Assembly: GCF_020567525.1 (NCBI RefSeq)
Contig: NZ_JAJCVI010000001.1
Span: forward strand, 248,001 to 312,000
Direction: 5' to 3'
DNA length: 64,000 nucleotides
DNA from: Halorubellus salinus
Lineage (GTDB): Archaea > Halobacteriota > Halobacteria > Halobacteriales > Natrialbaceae
Below, one piece after another: positions 25,394 to 33,724 of this stretch (position 1 is the first letter of the stretch; every line of letters begins with the position of its first letter). Position numbers and translations under genes: made by a program. The notes under the pieces were generated by a model. The model was given only the letters and a program-made list of their open reading frames with translations. It searched no databases and was not told where the DNA came from.

Positions 25394-25477
25394 GGGGGTG
25401 GTACCGAGGACCGGTCGACGACGTCGAATACGGCGAGGATTCATGTTAGATGGTATCGTATCACTATCCACGGGGCG

Positions 25478-25918
25478 ATGTACGATCACATCCTGGTGCC
25501 GACGGACGGGTCCGTCGGCGTGGAGCGCGCGGTCGAGCACGCGGTCGAGCTGGCCGCGACGCACGACGCGACCCTGCACGCGCTCTACGTCGTGAACACG
25601 GCGAGTTACTCGAGCATGCCGATGGAGACCTCCTGGGAGCACATCCGCGACATGCTCGGCGAGGAGGGCCAACGCGCGCTCGAACGCGTCGGGGAACTCG
25701 CCGCCGACGCTGACGTGCCCGTCGAGAGCGTCGTCGTCGACGGGTCGCCGAGCCGCGAGATCGTCGGGTACGCCGAAGAGGAGGGCTGCGACCTCGTCGT
25801 GATGGGCACCCACGGTCGCGGCGGTATCGACAGGCTGCTGCTCGGGAGCGTCGCCGAGCGCGTCGTCCGCGCGTGCAAGGTCCCGGTGCTCACGGTTCGC
25901 GTCGGTGACGACGCGTGA
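25478..25918 (+). CDS. Universal stress protein (UspA family)
   Basis: 146 residues. The start MYDHILVPTDGSVGVERAVE and the ATP-binding motif GTHGRGGIDRLLLGSVAE (G-x2-G-x9-G-S) indicate an ATP-binding UspA protein. It probably responds to stress or energy state. Its last base is shared with the ATG of the next small gene (TGATG), so the two are coupled. Confidence 0.93.
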   Translation: MYDHILVPTDGSVGVERAVEHAVELAATHDATLHALYVVNTASYSSMPMETSWEHIRDMLGEEGQRALERVGELAADADVPVESVVVDGSPSREIVGYAEEEGCDLVVMGTHGRGGIDRLLLGSVAERVVRACKVPVLTVRVGDDA

Positions 25919-26055
25919 TGGACCTCCGGCAGAAGGCGCTCGCGACGTTCACGCTGCTCGCGATGGTGCTCGCGTTCGCGTACTTCGACGAGACCCTCGC
26001 CGTGTTCGCGGGCATCGCGACGCTCCCGTTCCTCGTCGGCGTCCTCAGACAGTAG
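25918..26055 (+). CDS. Small two-span membrane protein (45 aa) coupled to UspA
   Basis: MDLRQKALATFTLLAMVLAF followed by AYFDETLAVFAGIATLPFLV then GVLRQ predicts two short transmembrane helices. The ATG overlaps the uspA stop by one base. A universal stress protein next to a tiny membrane protein suggests the latter could tether or signal to it, which is inference only. Confidence 0.65.
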   Translation: MDLRQKALATFTLLAMVLAFAYFDETLAVFAGIATLPFLVGVLRQ

Positions 26056-26127
26056 CGCAGGCAGGCGTCGTCCGACCGCGCTGTCACGCCGAAACGACCG
26101 CCTGGGGGCGGCCGTATGCTTGGACAC

Positions 26128-27069
26128 TCAGTCCGCGGCCCGCAGGTGCTCGCAGTCGCCCGCGGTCACGCGCTCGACGCCGTCGTCGGTCTCGACGAGG
26201 AGCGCACCCGGGAACTCGACGTCGCGAGCGACGCCCTCGACGACGCCACCGGGCGTCTCCACGCGCACCCGCTGGCCGAGCGTGAGCGAGCGCTCGCGCC
26301 ACGCGGGCAGGACGGCGTCGAGGTCGCCCGAGACGAGGTCGTGGAACCCTTCGAGGACCCGCTGGACGAACGCGCGGCGGTCCGCGACGCCGCCCTCCAT
26401 CGCGACGCTCGTCGCACCCGCAGGTAGCTCGCGCTCGGGGATATCCACGTTCGCGCCGATGCCGACGACGAGCCAGGACACGCGGTCGGCTTCCCCCTCC
26501 ATCTCCGTGAGGATGCCCGAGAGCTTGCGCGTGCCACCGTCGCCGTCGGGGACGAGGACGTCGTTCGGCCACTTGATGCCGGCGTCGACGCCGGCTTCGC
26601 GTGCCGCGTTCGCGGTCGCGACCGCGGCAGCGAGCGTGAACACCGGCACCTGCGCGGGCGGGACGTCCGGTCTCACGAGGATGCTCGTCCACACGCCGCC
26701 ACGGGGCGCGGTCCACTCCCGGTCCAGGCGGCCGCGGCTCCCGGTCTGTTCCGCGGCGACGACGGCGACGTCGCGTTCGCCGTCCGCCGCGAGCTCGCGC
26801 GCCCGGTCGTTCGTCGACCCGACCGAGTCGTGGTAGTCGACCGCGTACGGTGCGGCCAGTTCGTGCGCGACCGCCAGCCCGCCGTACTCGGGGGTGGCGT
26901 CGAGCCGATACCCGTCGTCCGTACTCGACACCTCGAACCCGGCGTCCCGGAGCGTCTCGACGTGCTTCCAGACCGCCGCACGAGAGACGTCGAGTGCGTC
27001 CGCGAGCGCCGGCCCGGTGACTGGACCGTCCGCGAGCGCGTCCAGCACCCGCAGTCGCGTGTCGTTCAT
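26128..27069 (-). CDS. birA: Biotin--[acetyl-CoA-carboxylase] ligase with HTH domain
   Basis: 313 residues. The N-terminal winged helix (RLRVLDALADGPVTGPALAD ... VSRAAVWKHVETLRDAGFEV) precedes the ligase domain with VGSTNDRARELA, AAEQTGSRGRLDREW (biotinyl-AMP loop), GIKWPNDVLV and GIGANVDIP. The C-terminal SH3-like cap is at LGQRVRVETPGGVVEG. It attaches biotin to carboxylase carriers and may repress biotin genes. The ATG at 27069 is preferred. TATA-like cctttttgtc is at 27095-27104. Confidence 0.95.
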   Translation of the reverse strand: MNDTRLRVLDALADGPVTGPALADALDVSRAAVWKHVETLRDAGFEVSSTDDGYRLDATPEYGGLAVAHELAAPYAVDYHDSVGSTNDRARELAADGERDVAVVAAEQTGSRGRLDREWTAPRGGVWTSILVRPDVPPAQVPVFTLAAAVATANAAREAGVDAGIKWPNDVLVPDGDGGTRKLSGILTEMEGEADRVSWLVVGIGANVDIPERELPAGATSVAMEGGVADRRAFVQRVLEGFHDLVSGDLDAVLPAWRERSLTLGQRVRVETPGGVVEGVARDVEFPGALLVETDDGVERVTAGDCEHLRAAD

Positions 27070-27136
27070 GCCCTGCGCTTCGAAACGGGTCGACAAAAAG
27101 GCGCGCGATGCGTTCGTCGTCCAGCCCGACGCCCGG

Positions 27137-28132
27137 TCAGTCCCGGAGTTCCTGCAGGCGCTCGCGGCCGGGCGCGATGAGTTCGTCGAGGTACGACGCG
27201 AGCGTCCCCTTCGCGTCCGCCGGATGAAGTTCGCCCGAGTCCAGGTCGTCCGCGAGGGACTCGTAGTCCTCGTAGGTCAGGTCGCCGCCGTACTCCTCGG
27301 GGCGTTCGACGACCACCGACTCGAACCGCGGGAACACGTGGTACTGGAAGAGCTCCAGGACGGGGTTCTTGCGTTCCTCGCCGTCGTCGGTCGGGTCGGG
27401 GTCGCGCGTCGGCGGACAGTACGCGCTGTTGACCTTCTCCTCGAGCGCTTCCGCGTCGTCCTCCATGCTGATGGTGACGCCCGTGCTCGAGGACATCTTC
27501 CCGACGCCGGTCGTCAGGTCCGCGAGGATGGGCGTGTGGATCGCGGGCCGGCTCTCGTACCCGACGTTCGGCAGCTCCTCGCGAGCGAGCATGTGGACCT
27601 TCCGCTGGTCGAGGCCGCCGACGGCGAGGTCGAGGTCGAGGTACTCGATGTCCAGCGCCTGCATGAGCGGGTAGACGACGTGACTGACCTTCGCCGTCTC
27701 GCCGCCCTGTATCTCCGCCATCGCGCGCTGCGCGCGGTTCAGCGTCGTCGACCGCGCCATCTCGTGGAGGTCCAGCAGGTAGTCCTCGTCCAGCTGGTAC
27801 GTGGAGCCGAACACGAACTCGGTCCGCTCGGGGTCGAGGCCGTACGCGAGGAACTGCTCCTGCATGACCTCGGCGGTCGCCTGGATCTCGTCGAACGTCC
27901 CCTTGTCGTTCAGGTACGCGTGGACGTCCGCCAGCAGGATGACGACCTCGAACCCGACGTCCTGGAGGTCGATGAGCATGTTCGCGGTCAGCAGGTGGCC
28001 GAGGTGGAGGACGCCGCTTGGCTCGTAGCCGACGTAGACGCGCTTCCCGTCGGGGGCGTCGGCGAGCGCTCGGAGCTCCTCCTCGGTCACGACCTCCGCT
28101 GCGTTCCGCGTGATCAGGTCGTAGGTGTCCAT
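27137..28132 (-). CDS. tyrS: Tyrosyl-tRNA synthetase
   Basis: 331 residues, typical for archaeal TyrRS. The HIGH-like motif is GVLHLGHLLTANM, and KMSSSTGVTISM is the KMSKS loop. VGYEPSG, LADVHAYLNDKG and DLAVGGLDQRKVHMLAREEL (tyrosine/AMP site) are further family blocks. A gttcaaaac TATA-like element lies about 25 bases upstream of ATG 28132. Confidence 0.96.
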   Translation of the reverse strand: MDTYDLITRNAAEVVTEEELRALADAPDGKRVYVGYEPSGVLHLGHLLTANMLIDLQDVGFEVVILLADVHAYLNDKGTFDEIQATAEVMQEQFLAYGLDPERTEFVFGSTYQLDEDYLLDLHEMARSTTLNRAQRAMAEIQGGETAKVSHVVYPLMQALDIEYLDLDLAVGGLDQRKVHMLAREELPNVGYESRPAIHTPILADLTTGVGKMSSSTGVTISMEDDAEALEEKVNSAYCPPTRDPDPTDDGEERKNPVLELFQYHVFPRFESVVVERPEEYGGDLTYEDYESLADDLDSGELHPADAKGTLASYLDELIAPGRERLQELRD

Positions 28133-28223
28133 ACCGACGAGAACTCGCGCGGGCGTTTTGAACCTTCCCAACCTGTGCTAGCGCTTCAGCCGTCTCCCGG
28201 TGCGCTCGCGGCGTCGGCGTCCG

Positions 28224-28580
28224 TCACTCCTGGCAGCTCTCGACGTGCTCGTTCGCCCACGTCTCTATCTCGTCGAAGACCGGGCAGAGCGCGCCGCCCT
28301 TCGGCGTGAGGCTGTAGTACGTCGCGATGGGGGCGTCGCTCTCGACGCGACGTTCGACGAGGTCGAGGTCCGCGAGGTCGTCGAGGACGCGACTGAGCGT
28401 CCGCGAGCTCGCGTCCGTCGAGCGCTTGAGCTCGTTGAACCGCTTCTCGCCGCCCTGGAGGTCGTGGAGGACGACGAGCCGCCACTCCGACCCGATCTGC
28501 TGGATGGTCTCGACGACCGGGCACGCGCCCGCGTCGTCCTCGGCGTCGGCGGCGACGGTGGCCTGTGAGTCTGAGGACAT
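28224..28580 (-). CDS. HxlR-type winged-helix transcription regulator
   Basis: 118 residues. CPVVETIQQIGSEWRLVVLH then DLQGGEKRFNELKRS and RTLSRVLDDLADLDLVERRV is the HxlR fold, with the conserved cysteine at CPVV that in redox-sensing members is a sensor residue. TYYSLTPKGGALCPVFDEIE completes the wing and dimer helix. The gene diverges from a doxX gene. A perfect 18-bp palindrome between them is its probable operator. Confidence 0.92.
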   Translation of the reverse strand: MSSDSQATVAADAEDDAGACPVVETIQQIGSEWRLVVLHDLQGGEKRFNELKRSTDASSRTLSRVLDDLADLDLVERRVESDAPIATYYSLTPKGGALCPVFDEIETWANEHVESCQE

Positions 28581-28614
28581 CGATGTTACCTGATTACGCT
28601 TGCGTCCGCGTCCG

Positions 28615-28621
28615 CTTAAAT
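28615..28621. promoter_or_regulatory. Shared TATA-like element of the hxlR/doxX pair
   Basis: CTTAAAT on the plus strand is ATTTAAG on the minus strand. It lies 33 bases before the small plus ORF at 28648 and 35-41 bases before the hxlR ATG (28580). One near-symmetric TATA box could therefore serve both directions. It touches the first base of the palindrome at 28621. Confidence 0.5.
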
Positions 28622-28638
28622 GGTTCGCTGACGAACCA
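28621..28638. promoter_or_regulatory. Perfect palindrome, probable HxlR operator
   Basis: TGGTTCGCTGACGAACCA has 7-bp arms (TGGTTCG/CGAACCA) and a 4-base centre. It lies directly after the TATA-like element and before the predicted start of the plus transcript. Bound regulator would block polymerase loading. Dimeric HxlR proteins bind such inverted repeats next to their own gene. Confidence 0.7.
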
Positions 28639-28647
28639 GGTGACGTG

Positions 28648-28746
28648 ATGAAACCACAGACGATCCCGACGACCCTGTACGCGAGCCGGTCGACCGACGC
28701 AGTGCTCCCCCAGCGCACGAGCCCGCTCGCGGAGGTGACGGACTGA
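28648..28746 (+). CDS. Small ORF (32 aa) coupled to doxX
   Basis: MKPQTIPTTLYASRSTDAVL then PQRTSPLAEVTD. The ATG lies 33 bases after the start of the shared TATA, so this would be the first codon of a leaderless doxX transcript. Its TGA shares one base with the doxX ATG (TGATG). It may be a genuine small protein or a translated leader that lets ribosomes reach doxX. Confidence 0.5.
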   Translation: MKPQTIPTTLYASRSTDAVLPQRTSPLAEVTD

Positions 28747-29159
28747 TGGCGGTCACCGGCATCGAGGGCGTCGCGCTCCTCCTCGGGCGCGTCCTCCTCG
28801 GCGGCGTCCTCGCGTTCATGGGCCTCAACCACTTCCTGCAGACCGACGGCATGGCGGGGTACGCGGCGGCGAAGGGCGTCCCGTTCCCGCGCGCCGCCGT
28901 CCTCTTCTCGGGCGGCCAGCTCGCGTTCGGCGGCGTCCTCCTCGCCGTGGGTGCGTACCCGGTGCTCGCGGCTGGTGCGCTCGCGTCGTTCTTCGTCGTC
29001 GTCACCCCGATGATGCACGACTTCTGGGCGGTCCCCGACGACCAGGTCCAGGACGAGATGACGGGCTTCCTCAAGAACGTCGGCCTCCTCGGCGCGTCCC
29101 TGTTCGTGCTCGCGCTCGCCGGCCAGGAGTGGGCGTACGCGGCCGGCATCGGGCTCTGA
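28746..29159 (+). CDS. DoxX-family membrane protein
   Basis: 137 residues with four transmembrane segments. LLLGRVLLGGVLAFMGLNHF, then MAGYAAAKGVPFPRAAVLFS with GGQL, and the MMHDFW motif are typical of DoxX/DoxD-like quinone-linked membrane proteins. These are often redox or stress induced, which fits the divergent HxlR regulator. Probable function in electron transfer or detoxification at the membrane. Confidence 0.88.
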   Translation: MAVTGIEGVALLLGRVLLGGVLAFMGLNHFLQTDGMAGYAAAKGVPFPRAAVLFSGGQLAFGGVLLAVGAYPVLAAGALASFFVVVTPMMHDFWAVPDDQVQDEMTGFLKNVGLLGASLFVLALAGQEWAYAAGIGL

Positions 29160-29180
29160 ACGCGGCCGGAAGACCTGCGA

Positions 29181-29606
29181 CTATCCTTCGAGTTCGGCCG
29201 CGAGCACGTCGAGTGCTCGTTGACATACCGGGACGTAGCCCCCGGCGAGCAACGGCACCTCGAAGACGACGCGACACCCATCGGGGGTTCGCTCGACGCG
29301 ATGGCCGGTCGCCGGGATCCGGGCGACCGACCACGTCCACCGACGAACGTCCTCGTCGGCGTCCCCTTCGACCGCGGTCACCTCGAAGGGCACCCAGGGT
29401 CCGCCGAGCACCTGTACCTCGCCGGTCAGGCCCTCGCGGACGGTCGCGTCCGCGGGGCGAACCGCCGAGACGGTCGGCCCCCACGTCGGCCAGTGCTCGG
29501 TGTCTGCGAGGACGGTCCACGCTCGCTCGGGCGGTATCGCGTACTCGCGACTCACCGCGTACCGTCGGCCGGACTCGCCGCGCTCGACGCGCACTCGACT
29601 CACCAT
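29181..29606 (-). CDS. SRPBCC (START-like) ligand-binding protein
   Basis: 141 residues. SREYAIPPERAWTVLADTEH followed by WPTWGPTVSAV, then GEVQVLGGPWVPFEV and HRVERTPDGCRVVFEVPL, follow the helix-grip SRPBCC fold (polyketide cyclase/lipid-transport type). It probably binds a hydrophobic small molecule. An ATG nine codons upstream is in frame, but 29606 matches the fold start. Convergent with doxX. Confidence 0.82.
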   Translation of the reverse strand: MVSRVRVERGESGRRYAVSREYAIPPERAWTVLADTEHWPTWGPTVSAVRPADATVREGLTGEVQVLGGPWVPFEVTAVEGDADEDVRRWTWSVARIPATGHRVERTPDGCRVVFEVPLLAGGYVPVCQRALDVLAAELEG

Positions 29607-29782
29607 GCCCGAGTCCTCGGGCGCGACGCCCAAGACGGTCCGGGTCTCGGCGCGACCTGTCGTCGAACAGACACCGTAGCTGTCGGCGGAAAATCACGAG
29701 ACGTGCCAGTGTCGACCGTCGAATCGAACGGTGAGGTGCCCAGAAGCTTAACCTGCATTCGACCCCAGACACGAGCTAACGA

Positions 29783-30709
29783 ATGATTCGGGTGGACGAC
29801 CTGCGGAAGGCGTACGACGGTTTCGTCGCCGTCGACGGCAGCACGTTCGAGGTCGACACCGGCGAGGTGTTCGGGGTGGTGGGCCCGAACGGCGCCGGGA
29901 AGACGACCACGCTCAAGATGCTCGCCGGGCTCGTCGAACCGACGGGTGGGGACGTCGAGATCGCCGGCGCGTCCGCCGGGAGCCTCGACATGCGCCGGAA
30001 CCTCGGATTCCTCCCGGAGGAATCGCCGCTCTACGAGGAGATGACCGCGAACGGCTACCTCGAGTTCTTCGCGGACCTCTACGACGTCCCGACCGACGTC
30101 GCCCGCGAGCGCATCGACGAGGCGCTCGACCGCCTCGACCTCGAGCACCGCGAACGACGCATCGGCGACATGAGCAAGGGCATGAAACGGAAGGTCGCCA
30201 TCGCGCGGTCGCTCGTCAACGACCCCGACGTCCTCATCTACGACGAGCCGGCGTCCGGCCTGGACCCGCTCACGACGAACTACATCATCGAGTTCACGCG
30301 CGAACTCGCCGACGACGGGAAGACGATCGTGTTCAGCGCGCACAACCTCTATCACGTCGAATCCATCTGCGACCGCCTCATCGTGATGAACCACGGCGAC
30401 ATCATCGCACGCGGCACGCTCGAGGAGATTCGGGACGAACACGGCCAGACCGCCTACCACGTCTACACCGACGTCCCGGTGCGCGACGCCGCGCACGACG
30501 ACGACGAGGACCACTACCAGGTCGTCGTCGAGGACATGGACGCCGTCGAGCGCGTGCGTCGCGAAGCGCAAGCCGACGGCGGGCGCGTCGTCGACATCCA
30601 GACCGAGGACCCGAGCCTGGAGGACATCTTCCTCGACATCGCCGGCGAGCGCGTCGAGTCCGCGCGCGAACCCGAGGCGGAACGCCCGACCCAAGAGGTC
30701 GAGACGTGA
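29783..30709 (+). CDS. ABC-2-type exporter ATP-binding protein
   Basis: 308 residues. Walker A GPNGAGKTT (34-42), Walker B DVLIYDEPASGLDP, and a modified signature DMSKGMKRKVAIARSL, as is usual in drug/Na+ exporter-type ABC-2 ATPases, plus the SAHNLYHVESICDR switch. The C-terminal 90 residues form the accessory domain. A TATA-like gcttaac about 30 bases upstream of 29783. It is the first gene of a three-gene operon and overlaps the permease by four bases. Confidence 0.95.
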   Translation: MIRVDDLRKAYDGFVAVDGSTFEVDTGEVFGVVGPNGAGKTTTLKMLAGLVEPTGGDVEIAGASAGSLDMRRNLGFLPEESPLYEEMTANGYLEFFADLYDVPTDVARERIDEALDRLDLEHRERRIGDMSKGMKRKVAIARSLVNDPDVLIYDEPASGLDPLTTNYIIEFTRELADDGKTIVFSAHNLYHVESICDRLIVMNHGDIIARGTLEEIRDEHGQTAYHVYTDVPVRDAAHDDDEDHYQVVVEDMDAVERVRREAQADGGRVVDIQTEDPSLEDIFLDIAGERVESAREPEAERPTQEVET

Positions 30710-32529
30710 AGCTACGGAAGACGCTCCGCATCGCGCGCTGGGAGGTCACGAAGAGCGCCGGGACGCTCGACCGCACGACGATCGCGTTCGCTGTCGTCCT
30801 GCTCGCCGTCGGGATCGCGGTGGGGCCGGCGCTCGTCTCGGACGTGAGTCTCGACGAGGGCATCTATCGCGTCGGCGTCGACGAATCGAGCCCGTACTAC
30901 GACGTCGTCCAGCAGAACGAGCGACTGGTCGCCGGGTCGCCGAACGGCGAGCTCGGCGAGGACGTCTCGGTCGTCGTCCGGAACGGCCAGTTCCGGCAGG
31001 CCGATACGCGGAAGGGCGCGGCGGCGTACGACGAGTTGCGGACCGCGATACGCCAGTACAACGACCGCAGTCTCGCGGCGCAGGTCGACCGCGGTGACGC
31101 CGAGGAGCACGCGGCGTTCCCGGTCATCGTGACCCTCCGGTACGTCGAGCGCGTCGCCGAGCCGCTCCCGGGAGTGGACGGCCGCGACGCCGACGGTGCT
31201 GGTGGTGGGAGCGGTGCTGGCGGCGGCGATGGAGGCGGTTCGGGCGGGGACGGTTCCGGCGGTGGCGTCGGGGGCGGCCTCGGCGGCGGCGACGACGGGC
31301 AGGTCCGTGCACCGAGCGTCGGCGGCGGCGGCGGCGGGTCGGAGACGACGGGGACGCCCGGGGCGCTCTCCCCGCCGTTCCCGTTCCAGTCGCTCGTCCT
31401 CGCGTTCCTGTTCATCGTCCCGATGAACTTCGTCGTGCAGGCGTACGGGAGCACCATCATCAACGAGCGCGTGAACCGCCGCGGGGAACTCATGCTCGTC
31501 TCGCCCGTCACCAGGGGCGACATCATCGCCGGGAAGACCCTCCCGTACTTCACCGCGCTCCTCGCGGTGTGCGCGGGCATCGCGGTCGTCGTCGGCGGCG
31601 ACCCCTACAGTCTCGCCGCGGTCCCACCCATCCTCGCCGCGGTGACGCCGATCGCGCTCCTGTTCCTCGCCGCGACGTTCGTCGGCGGGATGTTCGCGCG
31701 GTCGTTCAAGGAACTCACGTTCGTCACCATCGCCGTCTCCGTGTTCCTCACCGCGTACGTGTTCGTCCCCGCCATCTTCTCGGACATCACGCCCATCGCG
31801 CTCATCAGTCCGCTCACGCTCGTCGTCCGCCACCTCCGCGACGTCGGGTTCACCGCGGTCGAGTACCTGTACTCGACGGGTCCGTTCTACCTCGCAGCGC
31901 TCGTGCTGTTCGCGGTCGGTGCGAGCGTCTACCGCGAGGAGGACATGTTCACGCAGAAGCGCCTCGGCGCGAAGGCCCTGGACGCGGTCGCGTCGTTCGT
32001 GCACTCGAAGAAGTCCGTCGCGTTCGTCACCATGGCCGCGCTCCCGTTCGTGTTCGTCGCGGAACTCCTCGTCATCGCCGTCGTGTTCCCCATCCCGAGC
32101 GTCGTCGCGCTACCGGTGCTCCTCGCCGCCATCGCGGTCGTCGAGGAGCTCGCGAAGAGCCTCGCGGGCTACGCGGGGTTCACGCACGACCGCTTCGAGA
32201 ACTCGACGACCGCCGCGGTCGGCGTCGGCGTCGCCGCCGGCGTCGGGTTCTTCCTCGCGGAGAAGGCGACGCTCGTCGTCCAGCTCGTCGGGATGGGGAA
32301 CGTCGAGTACGGGCGCGCCGCGTTCGCGACCGTGCCGACCGACGCGTCGCCGCTGCTCGTGCTCGCACTCCTCTTCCTCCCGCTGGGGTTGCACGTCCTC
32401 ACCGCCACCATCTCCGCGGTCGGCGCACAGAAGGGCCGGACGACGTACGCGCTCGCGTTCCTCACCGCGGTGTTCGTCCACCTCGGGTACAACGCGCTCG
32501 TCATCGGGCTCCGCTCGGGGGTGGCCTGA
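30706..32529 (+). CDS. ABC-2 permease fused to a PrsW-type intramembrane protease-like domain
   Basis: 607 residues from a GTG. The first part is a NatB/ABC-2 permease. TM1 is followed by a long outer loop containing a Gly/Ser/Asp-rich stretch (31194-31350), then the FQSLVLAFLFIVPMNFVVQA and ERVNRRGELMLVSPVTRGDI blocks and four more helices. From about residue 418 a second membrane domain begins. It contains VVEELAKS (Glu480-481, Lys484), FFLAEKA (Glu519), LHVLTATISAVG (His563) and HLGYNALV (His592, Asn596), the spacing and residues of PrsW/CAAX-protease-like enzymes. Both a lipid/peptide exporter and a proteolytic role are therefore encoded in one chain. Confidence 0.85.
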   Translation: MKLRKTLRIARWEVTKSAGTLDRTTIAFAVVLLAVGIAVGPALVSDVSLDEGIYRVGVDESSPYYDVVQQNERLVAGSPNGELGEDVSVVVRNGQFRQADTRKGAAAYDELRTAIRQYNDRSLAAQVDRGDAEEHAAFPVIVTLRYVERVAEPLPGVDGRDADGAGGGSGAGGGDGGGSGGDGSGGGVGGGLGGGDDGQVRAPSVGGGGGGSETTGTPGALSPPFPFQSLVLAFLFIVPMNFVVQAYGSTIINERVNRRGELMLVSPVTRGDIIAGKTLPYFTALLAVCAGIAVVVGGDPYSLAAVPPILAAVTPIALLFLAATFVGGMFARSFKELTFVTIAVSVFLTAYVFVPAIFSDITPIALISPLTLVVRHLRDVGFTAVEYLYSTGPFYLAALVLFAVGASVYREEDMFTQKRLGAKALDAVASFVHSKKSVAFVTMAALPFVFVAELLVIAVVFPIPSVVALPVLLAAIAVVEELAKSLAGYAGFTHDRFENSTTAAVGVGVAAGVGFFLAEKATLVVQLVGMGNVEYGRAAFATVPTDASPLLVLALLFLPLGLHVLTATISAVGAQKGRTTYALAFLTAVFVHLGYNALVIGLRSGVA

Positions 32530-32530
32530 G

Positions 32531-33601
32531 ATGAGCGACGACTCGGGGTCCTCGGGCGCGCGACTCGCCATCGCCAAGCGCGAACTCGCCGCCCTCCGCT
32601 CGGAGAAGACCATCGTCCTCGCGCTCCTCATCCAGCTGTTCGTCGCGTCGTTCTCGTCGTTCCTCGTCGTCGGCCTCGTCTCGCTGTACGACCCGGGCGC
32701 CGGACAGACCTATCAGCTCGGCGTCGGACTGACGGGCGACGGTAGCGACGAGATCGGCGCCGTCCTCGGTGACGACGAGGGCGTCGTCGTCCGCCGGTAC
32801 CCGGACACCGCCACCGCACTGGACGGGTTCCAGGACCGGGAGGTGGACGCAGTCCTGGTCTCGAACGAGACGGTGAACGGGACACTCAGGGTGCGAGCGA
32901 TGGTGCCGGAGGAGAACATCCGGACGACGATAGCGGTCGTGCAGATACGCGAAGGGATGGAGGAACTCGAGCATCGGCTGCGCCTCGAGTACCGCGACGA
33001 CCTCGCCGCACCGCCGCTGCACGTACCGGTGCGTTCGGGCGGGAGTCCGTACTACGGGTTCACGTACACCGTCCTCGTCCCGCTCCTGATGTTCCTCCCG
33101 GTGTTCATCAGTGGCTCCATCGCGGTGGACTCGCTCACGGAGGAGTCCCAGCGCGGGACGCTCGAACTCCTCCGGGTCGCGCCGGTCTCCATGGGCGACA
33201 TCGTCGATTCGAAGCTGTTCGCGACCGCGAGTCTCGCGCCCGTGCAGGCGCTCGCTTGGCTCGTCCTCCTCGGCGTCAACGGGACGACGGTCCGGAACGT
33301 CTCGCTGCTCGTCCTCCTCGTCACGGGACTGTCGCTCGCTGTGGTCGCGTTCGGCGTCGGCATCGCGCTCTGGTCGTCGGACCGACGGCAGGCGCAGTTC
33401 CTGTACTCGACGGGCATCATCGGCGCGGCGACCCTCATTGGGTTGCTCCCCGAGCATCCGGCGAACACGGTCGCTCGTCTCGCCATCGGCACGACGAGTC
33501 GAACGACGATCGCGCTCGCGATACTGTACGTGCTCCTCGGACTGGCGGCGTACATCGTCGTGCGACTGCTCGTCGACCGGATGGACCCGGAGCGCATCTG
33601 A
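32531..33601 (+). CDS. ABC-2-type permease (second subunit)
   Basis: 356 residues, six transmembrane helices. A leading TM (SEKTIVLALLIQLFVASFSS), a large extracytoplasmic domain (about residues 45-170), then VLVPLLMFLPVFISGSIAVD and EESQRGTLELLRVAPVSMGD give the ABC-2 permease signature. It starts one base after the fused permease. The two permeases and the ATPase would form a heteromeric exporter. The 3' end runs into a 34-bp tandem repeat. Confidence 0.9.
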   Translation: MSDDSGSSGARLAIAKRELAALRSEKTIVLALLIQLFVASFSSFLVVGLVSLYDPGAGQTYQLGVGLTGDGSDEIGAVLGDDEGVVVRRYPDTATALDGFQDREVDAVLVSNETVNGTLRVRAMVPEENIRTTIAVVQIREGMEELEHRLRLEYRDDLAAPPLHVPVRSGGSPYYGFTYTVLVPLLMFLPVFISGSIAVDSLTEESQRGTLELLRVAPVSMGDIVDSKLFATASLAPVQALAWLVLLGVNGTTVRNVSLLVLLVTGLSLAVVAFGVGIALWSSDRRQAQFLYSTGIIGAATLIGLLPEHPANTVARLAIGTTSRTTIALAILYVLLGLAAYIVVRLLVDRMDPERI

Positions 33602-33704
33602 CCGCGTCGACCGAATCGACTCCAGGCGCATCTGACCGCGTCGCCAGAATCGACTCCGAGCGCATCTGCCTACGTCGACCGAATCGACTTCGAGCGCATC
33701 TTCC
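33592..33704 (+). repeat. 34-bp tandem repeat across the end of the ABC operon
   Basis: GCGCATCTG (or GCGCATCTT) recurs at 33592, 33626, 33660 and 33694, a constant 34-base period, with the intervening sequence (accgcgtcgaccgaatcgac) well conserved. The first unit contains the permease stop codon, so the gene's last codons seeded the repeat. It fills the gap to the convergent gene and may affect termination. Confidence 0.88.
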
Positions 33705-33724
33705 CGTCGGTCGTCGTCGGCTCG

